A DNA stretch of 64,000 nt from Phytohabitans houttuyneae. GTDB lineage: Bacteria > Actinomycetota > Actinomycetes > Mycobacteriales > Micromonosporaceae. Where the stretch lies: contig NZ_BLPF01000002.1 of the NCBI RefSeq assembly GCF_011764425.1, positions 2,356,997-2,420,996 on the forward strand, in the 5' to 3' direction. Positions 18,952 to 27,904 of this stretch are shown here, piece after piece. Both the position numbers and the translations under genes were made by a program. Within the stretch, counting starts at the first letter, position 1, and every line of letters starts with the position of its first letter. The notes beneath the pieces were generated by a model, which was not told the origin of the DNA, did no database searches, and worked only from the letters and a program-made list of their open reading frames with translations.

Positions 18952-20268
18952 CTACGTCCGCGGCGCGGTGACCTCCGCGAGCCAGGCGGGTGCCGGGTCG
19001 CCGGCCCGCACCGCGCGCAGGTCGCCCGAGCGGGCGTGCCCCTCGAACGTCTCGACCCGCGCGGCCCGCCCGCACAGCCGGCCCAGCGCGGCACTGGTCG
19101 CCGGGTCGGTGACCTCCTGGTACGTCACGGTCCGCAGGTACTTGCCCACCCACAGGCCACCGGTGTACCGGGCCGCCTTCCGGGTGGGCAGGACGTGGTT
19201 CGTGCCGATCACCTTGTCGCCGTACGAGACGCACGTGCCGTCGCCGAGGAAGAGGGCGCCGTAGTTCGACAGGCGGTCCAGCGCGCGCCGGGGCTCGGCG
19301 GTGAGCACCTCGACGTGCTCGAACGCGTACCCGTCCGCCACCGCCCACGCCTGCTCCAGGTCGTCGACGACCACCACCTCACCCCGGTCCCGCCAGGCCG
19401 GGGCGGCGTAGTCGCGGGTCGGCATGCCCGGCAGGATCCGCTCGACGAGCGCGATGACCTCGCGGCCCAGCGCCTCGGACGTGGTGACCAGCACGGCGGG
19501 GGAGTCGGGGCCGTGCTCGGCCTGGCTGAGCAGGTCGACGGCCACGGTGAGCGGGTCGGCGGTGCCGTCGGCGACCACCAGGATCTCGGTGGGGCCGGCG
19601 GGCAGGTCGATGCCGACCTCGCCGAAGAGCTGGCGCTTGGCCTCCGCCACGTACGCGTTGCCCGGCCCGGCCAGCAGCGCGACCGGCGCGATCTCGCCGG
19701 TGCCGAGCGCGAGCGCGGCGACCGCCTGCACGCCGCCGAGCACGTAGATCTCGTCCGCACCGGCCAGGTGCATCGCGGCGACAGTGGTCGCCGGGATCTC
19801 GCCGCGGATCGGCGGCGTGCAGGCGGCGACCCGCGCCACGCCCGCGGCCTTCGCGGTGACGATCGTCATGTGCGCGGAGGCGACGAGCGGGTAGCGCCCG
19901 CCCGGCACGTACGCGCCCGCGGCCGCGACCGGGATGTGCCGCTGGCCCAGCCGCACGCCGGGCAGCGTCTCGATCTCGAACTCGCCCATCGACGCCCGCT
20001 GTGCCTCCGCGAAGCCGCGCACCTGCTCCTGCACGTACCGGATGTCGTCGAGGATGGTCTGCGGCACCGTGCGGACGAGCTTTTCGATCTCGCCGGCGGA
20101 GAGCCGGAACGACGGCGGCGCCCACCCGTCGAACCGCTCGGACAGCTCCCGCACGGCCGCGTCGCCGCGCTCGCGGACCGCCTCGACCAACTGGCGCACC
20201 GTCTCCTGTACGGCGGCATCACCCGCCGCCACCGTCCCGGCGTCTAGGCTGCTTTTCAGAAAGCGCAT
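18952..20268 (-). CDS. Histidinol dehydrogenase family protein (HisD-like paralogue)
   Basis: 438 residues. Family motifs are complete: YVPGGRYPLVASAHM, AGPGNAYVAEAKRQ, GPTEILVVAD, SQAEHGPDS (metal-binding Gln/His), the catalytic pair in YAFEHVEV, and the terminal EGHARS His. Its setting, opposite a LacI regulator and near an SSS transporter rather than in a his operon, suggests a catabolic HisD paralogue, such as the dehydrogenases used for sulfopropanediol or polyol oxidation. That functional assignment is inference; the HisD fold and zinc-dependent alcohol oxidation are well supported. Confidence 0.88.
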   Translation of the reverse strand: MRFLKSSLDAGTVAAGDAAVQETVRQLVEAVRERGDAAVRELSERFDGWAPPSFRLSAGEIEKLVRTVPQTILDDIRYVQEQVRGFAEAQRASMGEFEIETLPGVRLGQRHIPVAAAGAYVPGGRYPLVASAHMTIVTAKAAGVARVAACTPPIRGEIPATTVAAMHLAGADEIYVLGGVQAVAALALGTGEIAPVALLAGPGNAYVAEAKRQLFGEVGIDLPAGPTEILVVADGTADPLTVAVDLLSQAEHGPDSPAVLVTTSEALGREVIALVERILPGMPTRDYAAPAWRDRGEVVVVDDLEQAWAVADGYAFEHVEVLTAEPRRALDRLSNYGALFLGDGTCVSYGDKVIGTNHVLPTRKAARYTGGLWVGKYLRTVTYQEVTDPATSAALGRLCGRAARVETFEGHARSGDLRAVRAGDPAPAWLAEVTAPRT

Positions 20269-20313
20269 GTTTGCCAGCCCTCCGCTTGCTCGGCTGACGG
20301 GCGACGGTGATCC

Positions 20314-20325
20314 GCATACGTATGC
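20314..20325. promoter_or_regulatory. Palindromic LacI-type operator between hisD-like gene and lacI-type gene
   Basis: GCATACGTATGC, a perfect 12-bp palindrome with the central CG expected for LacI-family operators. It lies 18 bp upstream of the regulator ATG and 46 bp upstream of the divergent dehydrogenase start, so one bound repressor could cover both promoters. Confidence 0.75.
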
Positions 20326-20342
20326 ATGTCAAGGGGCCGCCG

Positions 20343-21347
20343 ATGACCCGGGTACCGACGAGCAAGGACGTCGCCAAAGCGGCCGGCGTCTCCCAGCCCA
20401 CGGTGTCCCGGGCGCTGGCCGGCCACCCGCACGTCTCGGCGGCCACCCGCGAGCGGGTGCGCAAGGCGGCGGAGCAGCTCGGGTACGTGCCGCAGGAGTC
20501 CGGCCGCGTGCTGCGCAGCCGCCGCACCCGCCGGATCGCGGTGGTCTCCAGCCCGGACGACCTGCTCAACCCCTTCCACCCCCAGCTGATCGTGCCGCTG
20601 CACCAGGCGCTCGCGGCGGCCGGCTACCGCACGACCCTGCTCGCCGAGACCGGCGACGCGGCCGTGCTGGCCCAGGTCACCGACGGCTCGGTCGACGGCG
20701 TGGTGCTGACCGCGACGCACACCGGCTCGGCGGTCCCGCGCCAGCTGGCCGCCAGCGGCGTGCCGCACGTGCTGGTCAACCGCCTGGTACCCGAGGCGGG
20801 GCACCCGAGCTGCGTGGCCGACAACCGCCAGGGAGCCGCGGACATCGCCGCCCTCGTGGCCGGCCTCGGCCACACGGAGGTGGCGCTCGTGCTCGGCTCG
20901 CGCCGGCTCAGCACGAGCGTGGACCGCGAGTCCGGCTTCCGCAGCGTGCTCGCCGCCGGCCGCACGGTCCGCACCCGGGTGCTGCGCGGCGGCTACGACC
21001 ACGCCACCGGGGTCGCCGCCGCCCAGTCGCTCTTCAACGCGGCCCACCGCCCGACCGCGATCCTGTGCGCCAGCGACACGATCGCGCTGGGCGTGTTGCA
21101 CGAGGCGCGGCGGCACGGCGTCGACGTGCCCGGCGAGCTGACCGTGACCGGGTTCGACGACATCCCGATGGCGGGCTGGGAGCCGTACGCGCTGACCACC
21201 GTCCGCCACGACGCCGCCCGCATGGCCGCCGAGGCGGTGCGGCTGCTGCTGTCGCAGCTCAGGCCGGCGGCGGAGGAGGCCGGGCCCGAGTCGGTGGTCC
21301 TGCACGCCGACGTGGTGCTGCGCGAGACGCACGCGCCACCGCCGTAG
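20343..21347 (+). CDS. LacI-family transcriptional regulator
   Basis: 334 residues from the ATG at 20343, placed just before the HTH (TSKDVAKAAGVSQPTVSRALAG with the hinge RRTRRIAVV). A longer in-frame start at 20307 would translate through the palindromic operator and is rejected. Sugar-binding core: LLNPFHPQL, DGVVLTATH, LCASDTIALGV, VTGFDDIPMAGW. The effector is probably the substrate of the divergent HisD-like enzyme or of the transporter downstream. Confidence 0.92.
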   Translation: MTRVPTSKDVAKAAGVSQPTVSRALAGHPHVSAATRERVRKAAEQLGYVPQESGRVLRSRRTRRIAVVSSPDDLLNPFHPQLIVPLHQALAAAGYRTTLLAETGDAAVLAQVTDGSVDGVVLTATHTGSAVPRQLAASGVPHVLVNRLVPEAGHPSCVADNRQGAADIAALVAGLGHTEVALVLGSRRLSTSVDRESGFRSVLAAGRTVRTRVLRGGYDHATGVAAAQSLFNAAHRPTAILCASDTIALGVLHEARRHGVDVPGELTVTGFDDIPMAGWEPYALTTVRHDAARMAAEAVRLLLSQLRPAAEEAGPESVVLHADVVLRETHAPPP

Positions 21348-21365
21348 CCCACCCATTCAGATCCG

Positions 21366-21431
21366 GGCTACCGCGACGTCCGTCGCGGTCCGGACCGTCG
21401 CTCCCGCGGCCGCACCCTCCGCAGTGGTCGC
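21366..21431 (+). repeat. Dispersed repeat, copy C
   Basis: GGCTACCGCGACGTCCGTCG through CTCCCGCGGCCGCACCCTCC to GGTCGC. In this copy ACCGCGACG-TC-CGTCGCGGT forms a perfect 9-bp stem. It lies 18 bp after the LacI stop; I see no inverted partner nearby. The remaining 21432-21675 stretch holds no gene I can support. Confidence 0.75.
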
Positions 21432-21675
21432 TGTCCGGCCGCCGCACCGTTCGCGGTGGTCCGGCGCCAGGCGGCGCTGCGCCGTGCCTCGTGCGCCGGG
21501 CCTGGCACGCTCTCGCCGGGGCTTCCCGTGGCACCGCCCGCCAAATCCGGACGGTCCAAGCCGGATTCGGGAACGGATCCCGTGCGCCCGCGCCGTATTC
21601 GGGGGATGGGGAGAAAAGTCCAACTCCGCCCGCGATGATTTTTTTACCTGTTTCGTGGGTACGTGGCGGTCGTTG

Positions 21676-21719
21676 TCACCGGCCGGTAGTCCTCACCGGC
21701 CAGTCGTTTGTCACCGGCC
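21676..21719. promoter_or_regulatory. Three direct repeats upstream of SSS transporter
   Basis: TCACCGGCC at 21676-21684, 21693-21701 and 21711-21719, spaced 17 and 18 bp. The last copy ends 20 bp before the GTG start and about 4 bp before the ribosome site, a position suited to a regulator binding in tandem. Confidence 0.55.
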
Positions 21720-21739
21720 ACGAGCGGAGGAGACGTGTC

Positions 21740-23413
21740 GTGGAAGACCCGTTGAGGATCGGCGCCAACTTCATCGACTACGTGCTGGTGGCCGTGTACT
21801 TCGCGGTCGTGCTGATGATCGGCCTCGCGGCGCGCCGGCGGATCTCGGACAGCCTCGACTTCTTCCTCGCCGGCCGCTCGCTACCGGCCTGGATCACCGG
21901 CCTCGCGTTCATCTCCGCCAACCTCGGCGCGGTCGAGATCATCGGCATGTCCGCGAACGGCGCGCAGTACGGCATGCCCACCATGCACTACTACTGGATC
22001 GGCGCCGTACCGGCGATGCTCTTCCTGGGCATCGTGATGATGCCCTTCTACTACGGCTCGAAGGTACGCAGCGTGCCCGAGTTCATGCTGCGCCGCTTCG
22101 GCCCCGGCGCCCACCTCGTCAACGCGCTCAGCTTCGCGCTGGCCCAGGTGCTGATCGCGGGCATCAACCTCTTCCTGCTGGCCAGCGTCGTCAACAGCCT
22201 GCTCGGCTGGCCGCTGTGGGTGGCGCTGATCCTGGCCGCCGCGATCGTCCTGAGCTACATCACGCTGGGCGGCCTGTCTGCGGCGATCTACAACGAGGTG
22301 CTCCAGTTCTTCGTGATCGTCGCCGCCCTGCTGCCGCTCACGCTCATCGGCCTGCACCGCGTCGGCGGCGTCGACGGCCTGATCGACAAGATCACCAACG
22401 CGCCGGGTGGCGGCGCCGAACAGCTCAGCTCGTGGCCGGCAAACGAGCTGTCCGGGTTCAGCAACTCGTTCCTGTCGGTGCTCGGCATCGTGTTCGGCCT
22501 CGGCTTCGTGCTCTCCTTCGGCTACTGGACCACCAACTTCGTCGAGGTGCAGCGCGCGATGGCCACCCACAACATGTCCGCCGCGCGGGCCACGCCGATC
22601 ATCGGGTCGTTCCCGAAGATGTTCATCCCGTTCATCGTGGTCATCCCCGGCATGATCGCCGGCGTGCTGGTCGCCGAGACCGCGGCGCTCAAGGCCGGCG
22701 GGGACGCCAGCGGCACCACGTACAACGACGCGATCCTGCTGCTCATCCGCGACACCCTGCCCAACGGCCTGCTCGGCGTGGCGCTGGCCGGCCTGCTCGC
22801 CGCGTTCATGGCCGGTATGGCCGCCAACATCTCGGCCTTCAACACGGTGTTCAGCTACGACCTGTGGCAGCGGTACGTGCGCAAGGACCGCCCCGACGAG
22901 TACTACCTGCGGATCGGGCGCCTCGCCACGGTCGGCGCCACGGTCCTGGCGATCGGCACCGCGTTCATCGCCTCCGGCTACGAGAACCTGATGAACTACC
23001 TGCAGACGCTCTTCGGGTTCTTCAACGCGCCGCTGTTCGCCACGTTCATCCTGGGCATGTTCTGGAAGCGGATGACCGCGACCGCCGGCTGGGTCGGCCT
23101 CGTCTCCGGCACGGCGGCGGCGGTCATCGTGTGGGCGCTCAACGAGGCCGGCGTCTACAACCTGCCCGGCCAGGGCGCGGCGTTCGTCGCGGCCGGCGCG
23201 GCCTTCGTGGTGGACATCGTGGTCAGCGTCGTGGTCAGCAAGGCCACCGCGCCGAAGCCGGTGTCCGAACTGGCCGGCCTCGTCTACTCCGAGACGCCGA
23301 AGGAGCAGCGCACGGACCCGGCCGCGAGCCGCCTGCCCTGGTACCGGTCGCCGACCAAGCTCGCCGGCATCTCGCTCGTGCTCGTCATCGCCCTGAACGT
23401 CGTCTTCCGCTGA
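21740..23413 (+). CDS. Sodium:solute symporter family (SSS) transporter
   Basis: 557 residues, GTG at 21740 with CGGAGGAG 9 nt upstream. About 13-14 membrane segments. Typical SSS features: FFLAGRSLPAWITGLAFISANLGAVE in the first helices, YYWIGAVPAM, YITLGGLSAAIYNEVLQF (the conserved sodium/solute site region) and FMAGMAANISAFNT. It resembles the sugar/inositol-type SGLT subgroup. It carries a solute with sodium; the neighbouring HisD-like dehydrogenase and LacI regulator suggest a polyol or sugar. The second gene of the unit is a small membrane protein 28 bp downstream. Confidence 0.9.
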   Translation: MEDPLRIGANFIDYVLVAVYFAVVLMIGLAARRRISDSLDFFLAGRSLPAWITGLAFISANLGAVEIIGMSANGAQYGMPTMHYYWIGAVPAMLFLGIVMMPFYYGSKVRSVPEFMLRRFGPGAHLVNALSFALAQVLIAGINLFLLASVVNSLLGWPLWVALILAAAIVLSYITLGGLSAAIYNEVLQFFVIVAALLPLTLIGLHRVGGVDGLIDKITNAPGGGAEQLSSWPANELSGFSNSFLSVLGIVFGLGFVLSFGYWTTNFVEVQRAMATHNMSAARATPIIGSFPKMFIPFIVVIPGMIAGVLVAETAALKAGGDASGTTYNDAILLLIRDTLPNGLLGVALAGLLAAFMAGMAANISAFNTVFSYDLWQRYVRKDRPDEYYLRIGRLATVGATVLAIGTAFIASGYENLMNYLQTLFGFFNAPLFATFILGMFWKRMTATAGWVGLVSGTAAAVIVWALNEAGVYNLPGQGAAFVAAGAAFVVDIVVSVVVSKATAPKPVSELAGLVYSETPKEQRTDPAASRLPWYRSPTKLAGISLVLVIALNVVFR

Positions 23414-23441
23414 CCGCCGCCGCCCGAGGAGGGGTCCCACA

Positions 23442-23753
23442 ATGACCGACCGTCAACAGAGCATCGGCCGCCCCGCGGCACCGCGCCGCGCCGGCTTCTC
23501 CGACGTACGCAGCGTGATCGGCCTGCTGGTCGGCTTCTACGGCATCGTGCTCGTGCTCATGGGCATCTTCGCCGAGTCCGCCGAGGACCGCGCCAAGACC
23601 GGAGACGTCAACGCCAACCTGTGGGCCGGCCTGGCCATGCTGGTCTTCGGCGCGATTTTCGTCCTGTGGGCCTTCCTCCGCCCCATCATCGTCGACCCCA
23701 CAGAAACCGAACCCCCGCCGGACAACCCCCCACCGGTAGGCGGCGCCAGCTAG
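23442..23753 (+). CDS. Small two-helix membrane protein paired with SSS transporter
   Basis: 103 residues, ATG with GAGGAGGGG upstream. Two predicted membrane segments (VIGLLVGFYGIVLVLMGIF and LWAGLAMLVFGAIFVLWAF) separated by a short polar loop, then a Pro/Glu tail. No enzymatic motif. The 28-bp gap to the transporter suggests an accessory subunit or chaperone; that is inference. Confidence 0.7.
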   Translation: MTDRQQSIGRPAAPRRAGFSDVRSVIGLLVGFYGIVLVLMGIFAESAEDRAKTGDVNANLWAGLAMLVFGAIFVLWAFLRPIIVDPTETEPPPDNPPPVGGAS

Positions 23754-23790
23754 CGGCCCGCGCTAGCGCGTCCCGCCAGCGCGGCCGACC

Positions 23791-23886
23791 TCGCGCGGCC
23801 CCGCCTCGCGCGGCCCCGCCTCGCGCGGCCCCGCCTCGCGCGGCCCCGCCTCGCGCGGCCCGCCTCGCGCGGCCGACCTCGCGCGG
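23791..23886. repeat. Tandem repeat, 15-bp unit
   Basis: Four perfect copies of TCGCGCGGCCCCGCC (23791-23850), then 14-bp variants TCGCGCGGCCCGCC and TCGCGCGGCCGACC and a partial unit. It fills the gap between convergent genes and abuts the inverted repeat at 23886. Confidence 0.85.
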
Positions 23887-23947
23887 TTGATCAGGGAGTT
23901 GGTGGGCGTGTCGGTCGGCGTGTCCGTCCACGAGGTCCCTGATCAAC
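23886..23947. repeat. Long inverted repeat at the 3' end of the ClpC-like gene
   Basis: GTTGATCAGGGA (23886-23897) and TCCCTGATCAAC (23936-23947) are perfect 12-bp inverted arms with a 38-nt loop. The stop codon of the minus-strand Clp gene lies inside the left arm, so the last 18 or so codons (Arg/Pro/Thr-rich) are read from the element. It could serve as a bidirectional transcription end or be a REP-type palindrome. Confidence 0.75.
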
Positions 23948-26467
23948 GGGGAGGGGCGGGGCGGAGGCCGTCTGCAGGCGGGGAGTGACCTCGAAGGTGA
24001 GGGTGCCCTCGTCGCCGGCGTCGACCCGCACCTCCTGGCCGGCCGAGAGGCGGCCGTCGAGCATCATCTCGGAGAGGTGGTTGTCGACCTCGCGCTGGAT
24101 GGTGCGGCGCATCGGGCGCGCGCCGTACTGCGGCTCGTAGCCCTCGTCGACGAGCCGGCCGATCGCGCCGCGGGTGAAGTGCACGGTGATGTTCTGCGCG
24201 TGCATGCGGCGGCGGGTCTGCTCCAGCATCAGGTCGGTGATCTCGGCGAGCTGCTCCGCTGACAGGCGCTGGAAAACCACGATCTCGTCGATCCGGTTGA
24301 TGAACTCCGGCCGCAGCTCCTCGCGCAGCCGGCGCATCACGCGGTCGCGCACGTCCTGGTCGCCGTCGCTGCCCGCGGTGGCGAAGCCGAGCGCCTGGTC
24401 CTGGTTGATGAGCTCGGAGCCAAGGTTGCTGGTCATGATGAGCACGGTGTTCTTGAAGCTGACCGTGCGGCCCTGGCTGTCCGTCAGGCGGCCGTCGTCG
24501 AGCACCTGGAGCAGCAGGTTGAAGACGTCCGGGTGGGCCTTCTCGATCTCGTCGAGCAGCACCACCGAGTACGGGCGCCGCCGCACCGCCTCGGTCAGCT
24601 GCCCCGCCTCCTCGTAGCCGACGTAGCCGGGCGGCGCGCCGACCAGGCGGCTGACCGTGTGCCGCTCCTGGAACTCGCTCATGTCCAGCCGCACCATGCG
24701 GTCCTGGTCGCCGAACATCGACTCGGCCAGGGCCCGCGCCAGCTCGGTCTTGCCCACGCCGGTCGGGCCGAGGAAGAGGAAGCTGCCGATCGGCCGGTTC
24801 GGGTCGCCGAGGCCGGTGCGGGAGCGGCGGATGGCCTGCGCCACCACGCGTACCGCGTCCTGCTGGCCGACGAGGCGCTCGTGCAGCCGCTGTTCGAGGT
24901 TGGCGAGGCGGTGCCGCTCCTCCTCGCTGAGCTGCCGCGCCGGGATGCCGGTGGCCCGCGAGACCACCTCGGCGATGTCGTCGGGCGTCACCTCCGACAC
25001 GCCGTTGGGCCCGCCCGCCGCCTCGGACACCTGCCGCCGCAGGTCGCTGAGCTCGTCGCGGAGCTGGCTGGCCCGCTCGTACTGCTCGTCGGACACCGCC
25101 TGGTCCTTGTCGCGGCACAGGTGTTCGATGCGGCGCTCCAGGTCGCGCACGTCGGTGGCCGGTGCCCGGCTGCGCAGCTGCACCCGCGCGCCGGCCTGGT
25201 CGATCAGGTCGATCGCCTTGTCCGGCAGGAAGCGGTCGGTGAGGTACCGGTCGGACAGCTCGGCCGCGGAGACCAGCGCCTCGTCGGAGAAGCGCACGCC
25301 GTGGTGCGCCTCGTACCGGTCGCGCAGCCCGCGCAGGATCTCCACCGTGTCCTCGACGCTCGGCTCGGGCACGAGGATGGGCTGGAAGCGGCGTTCGAGT
25401 GCGGCGTCCCGCTCGACGTAGCGGCGGTACTCGTCCAATGTGGTCGCACCCACCACGTGCAGCTCGCCGCGGGACAGGGCGGGCTTGAGCATGTTGGCCG
25501 CGTCGGTCGCGCCCTCCGCCGAGCCGGCGCCGACCACCGTGTGTATCTCGTCGATGAAGACGATGAGGTCGTCGGTGTTGGCGCGGATCTCGTCGATGAG
25601 GTTCTTGAGGCGCTCCTCGAAGTCGCCGCGGTAGCGGGTGCCGGCGACGAGCCCGGTCAGGTCGAGCTGCACGAGGCGCTTGCCGGTGAGCGTGTGCGGC
25701 ACCTCGCCGTCGACCATGCGCTGCGCCAAACCCTCGACGATCGCCGTCTTGCCGACGCCGGCCTCGCCGATCAGGACCGGGTTGTTCTTGGTACGCCGGG
25801 CGAGCACCTCCACGCACTGCTCGATCTCCTGCGCGCGGCCGACGACCGGGTCCACCTTCCCGTCGCGGGCGAGGCCGGTGAGGTCCCGCCCGTACCGGTC
25901 GAGCGTGGGCGTCGGGGTCGGCGCGGGCGCACCGGGCTGCCCAGGGCCCTGGCCCTGGCCCAGCGCGGCCTGGCGCAGCGAGTCCGGGGTCACTCCGTGC
26001 GCGGCGAGCATGCGGCCGGCCTCGGAGTCCCGGTTGACCACCAGCGCCAGCAGGATGTGCTCGGGGCCGAGGTAGGAGGCGCCGAGGGTACGCGAGATCT
26101 GGTGCGCCTGCAGCAGCGCCCGCTTGGCCGCCGGCGTGAGCGTGGGAGGCTCCTCCCGCGGCTCGCCGCGCCGCGCCCGCCGCTCGATGTCCGAGGCCAG
26201 CGAGCTCGGGTCGTCGCCGGCGCGGGCCAGCAGCTGGCGCAGCGGCTCGCGCTGGCAGACCGCCCACAGCAGGTGCTGGGTGTCCAGGTCGGGGCTGCCC
26301 CACTCGCCGGCCTTCTGCGCCGCGCTCTGGATCAGCTCGCGCGCGTCCTGGCTCATCAGCCTGGCCAGGTCGATGCGCCGGCCCTGCTGCGCGCCGAAGA
26401 ACTGTGCCAGGAACTCCTCGAACGGGTCCTGGCCGAACTGGCCCCCGTCCCAGTACCCGCTCGTCAT
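23891..26467 (-). CDS. ClpC/ClpB-type AAA+ unfoldase
   Basis: 858 residues. Clp N-domain (two repeats, residues about 35-170), a Pro/Gly/Gln linker, AAA-1 with GEAGVGKT and [12 protein letters not shown], a UVR-like coiled insert ([20 protein letters not shown]) and AAA-2 with [27 protein letters not shown] and the sensor [11 protein letters not shown]. The short UVR-type middle region favours ClpC over ClpB. The N-terminus has a Gly/Gln/Phe-rich extension. No ClpP-docking loop was confirmed. The last residues ([12 protein letters not shown]) come from an inverted repeat and are probably not conserved. Monocistronic. Confidence 0.9.
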   Translation of the reverse strand: MTSGYWDGGQFGQDPFEEFLAQFFGAQQGRRIDLARLMSQDARELIQSAAQKAGEWGSPDLDTQHLLWAVCQREPLRQLLARAGDDPSSLASDIERRARRGEPREEPPTLTPAAKRALLQAHQISRTLGASYLGPEHILLALVVNRDSEAGRMLAAHGVTPDSLRQAALGQGQGPGQPGAPAPTPTPTLDRYGRDLTGLARDGKVDPVVGRAQEIEQCVEVLARRTKNNPVLIGEAGVGKTAIVEGLAQRMVDGEVPHTLTGKRLVQLDLTGLVAGTRYRGDFEERLKNLIDEIRANTDDLIVFIDEIHTVVGAGSAEGATDAANMLKPALSRGELHVVGATTLDEYRRYVERDAALERRFQPILVPEPSVEDTVEILRGLRDRYEAHHGVRFSDEALVSAAELSDRYLTDRFLPDKAIDLIDQAGARVQLRSRAPATDVRDLERRIEHLCRDKDQAVSDEQYERASQLRDELSDLRRQVSEAAGGPNGVSEVTPDDIAEVVSRATGIPARQLSEEERHRLANLEQRLHERLVGQQDAVRVVAQAIRRSRTGLGDPNRPIGSFLFLGPTGVGKTELARALAESMFGDQDRMVRLDMSEFQERHTVSRLVGAPPGYVGYEEAGQLTEAVRRRPYSVVLLDEIEKAHPDVFNLLLQVLDDGRLTDSQGRTVSFKNTVLIMTSNLGSELINQDQALGFATAGSDGDQDVRDRVMRRLREELRPEFINRIDEIVVFQRLSAEQLAEITDLMLEQTRRRMHAQNITVHFTRGAIGRLVDEGYEPQYGARPMRRTIQREVDNHLSEMMLDGRLSAGQEVRVDAGDEGTLTFEVTPRLQTASAPPLPVDQGPRGRTRRPTRPPTP

Positions 26468-26558
26468 GCGCCCCCACCTCCGGTCCCGTGCCTTCCCCTA
26501 CCGGCTCGGGCTACCCCGACAGTATCGGGACAAAACGTGGCGCACCCGTGCGATATGG

Positions 26559-27311
26559 TCAGTCCAGTGGGTGGCCGACGATGCGGGAGACGACCATCTC
26601 TGGCACCGGGGGCCGCTCGTGTGACGGGTCACCCTTCGCCGGGAAGTCGAACACGCCGACCATCAGCTGCACCGGGTAGTCGGGGGCCTGGGCGACCGTG
26701 CGCACGACCTCACCGTCCACTGTGAACACGAGCGAGCCGGGGCGCCAGTCGACCGCGTACGTGTGGAAGTCGGACACGTCGAGCGGGAGCGGGTCGGCCG
26801 CGAACTCCTCGGTCAGCGACGGGTCACGGAAGGCGTGCAGGCCCATGCCGACCGCCGCCGTGCCGTCGCCGACCGCGTCGCCGAAGATCTCGGCCACGCA
26901 GATCTCGCCGGAGTGCTCCGGGCGGTCCTCGATGCCGGAGAGCCAGAACGCGAACATCGAGCGCTTCGTCACGTGGCCGCGCATGCGGATCCCGATGTGC
27001 CCGTACCGCGGGGTGTAGCCCCGGAAGTCCGGCTGCTCCTCGCGCACGGTCAGCCCCTCCGCGAAGGGCTGCTGCCCGGTGCGGCCGCCGCTCTGCACGC
27101 ACGAGACGCGCAGCGGCTCGGGATGCCGGTCGGGGCACCACAGCGGCTGGTGCGGCGGGATGGACAGGCGCAGCTCGCCGCCGCGAACGGCGTGTGTCGC
27201 CCGGCTCGCCGCGCGGGAGCTCCAGTGCGGCAGGTAGTGGGGGAGCCACACGCTCGGGTCCAGCGCCTCGCCCTCGAAGCGCTCGTCGAGGCTGTGCCGC
27301 CCGCTCTCCAT
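26559..27311 (-). CDS. GH16-family glycosidase-like protein with altered catalytic motif
   Basis: 250 residues, no signal peptide. The jelly-roll pattern fits GH16: an opening LDERFEGEALDPSVWLPHYLP, the middle region PRYGHIGIRMRG, and VDWRPGSLVFTVDGEVVRT. The catalytic ExDxxE box appears as GEICVAEIFG, so the two Glu are kept but the central Asp is Cys. In canonical GH16 that Asp supports the nucleophile, so activity may be weak, different or absent. Isolated on the minus strand. Confidence 0.7.
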   Translation of the reverse strand: MESGRHSLDERFEGEALDPSVWLPHYLPHWSSRAASRATHAVRGGELRLSIPPHQPLWCPDRHPEPLRVSCVQSGGRTGQQPFAEGLTVREEQPDFRGYTPRYGHIGIRMRGHVTKRSMFAFWLSGIEDRPEHSGEICVAEIFGDAVGDGTAAVGMGLHAFRDPSLTEEFAADPLPLDVSDFHTYAVDWRPGSLVFTVDGEVVRTVAQAPDYPVQLMVGVFDFPAKGDPSHERPPVPEMVVSRIVGHPLD

Positions 27312-27389
27312 ACGCGCAGGGTACCGCCGTGAATGCTACAGTGACTCCAATATTGGGGTGACCACAAGATTGTGATCGGGGGAGTCGCC

Positions 27390-27806
27390 ATGAGCGGGCG
27401 CAACCATCTCAAGCCGCCGTGGATGCAGCGCGCGGTGGGCAACCGGCTGGCGCCGGTCTTCAAGCCCTCGGTCGTCGGCAAGCTCTCGGTGCCCGGGCGG
27501 CGCAGCGGCCGGTGGCGCACCACGCCGGTCGCCGTGCTGGAGCACGCCGGCGAGCGCTACCTCGTCTCCGTCTTCGGCACCACCGACTGGGCGCTGGACC
27601 TGCGCGCCTCCGGCCGCGGCCGGCTTTCGCAGCGGCAGCGGGTCGAGGAGATCGGCGCGGTGGAGGTGCCGGTCGGCGAGCGGCGGCCGATCCTCGACGC
27701 CTACCTCGCGCGCTTCGCCAAGATGCCGCACGTCGGCGCCGCGTTTCGCACCCTGCCCGACCCGGCCGACCACCCGACGTTCCGGGTGGGGTCGGCGCCC
27801 CGCTGA
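27390..27806 (+). CDS. Deazaflavin-dependent nitroreductase family protein
   Basis: 138 residues from the ATG at 27390, preceded by CGGGGGAG; a GTG at 27372 is an alternative. LSVPGRRSGRWRTTPVAVLE and YLVSVFGTTDWALDLRASGRGRL are the Ddn-family signature. The Ddn-type split barrel binds F420 in studied members. Second copy in this window after 8522-8920, with a different spacing of motifs. Confidence 0.8.
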   Translation: MSGRNHLKPPWMQRAVGNRLAPVFKPSVVGKLSVPGRRSGRWRTTPVAVLEHAGERYLVSVFGTTDWALDLRASGRGRLSQRQRVEEIGAVEVPVGERRPILDAYLARFAKMPHVGAAFRTLPDPADHPTFRVGSAPR

Positions 27807-27904
27807 CCCGCCGCGTCGGGCCCCCTTGTCCGACCCGCGCCGCACGGTGCCCGGCCAGCCGACGCCGCGCGTGGCGCCCGCGCTTGCGCCGCGCCGGGCC
27901 CCGG

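Noticed and set aside
20307-20342. Upstream start for the LacI gene
   Set aside because: It would place coding sequence over the perfect operator palindrome and add a non-family leader before the HTH.
23791-23886. Short 15-bp tandem array as a CRISPR
   Set aside because: There are no spacers; units are contiguous and no cas genes are present.
26468-26558. HspR/CIRCE-type heat-shock operator before the ClpC-like gene
   Set aside because: Only a weak CCCGA/TCGGG inversion is visible; it matches neither the HAIR nor the CIRCE consensus.
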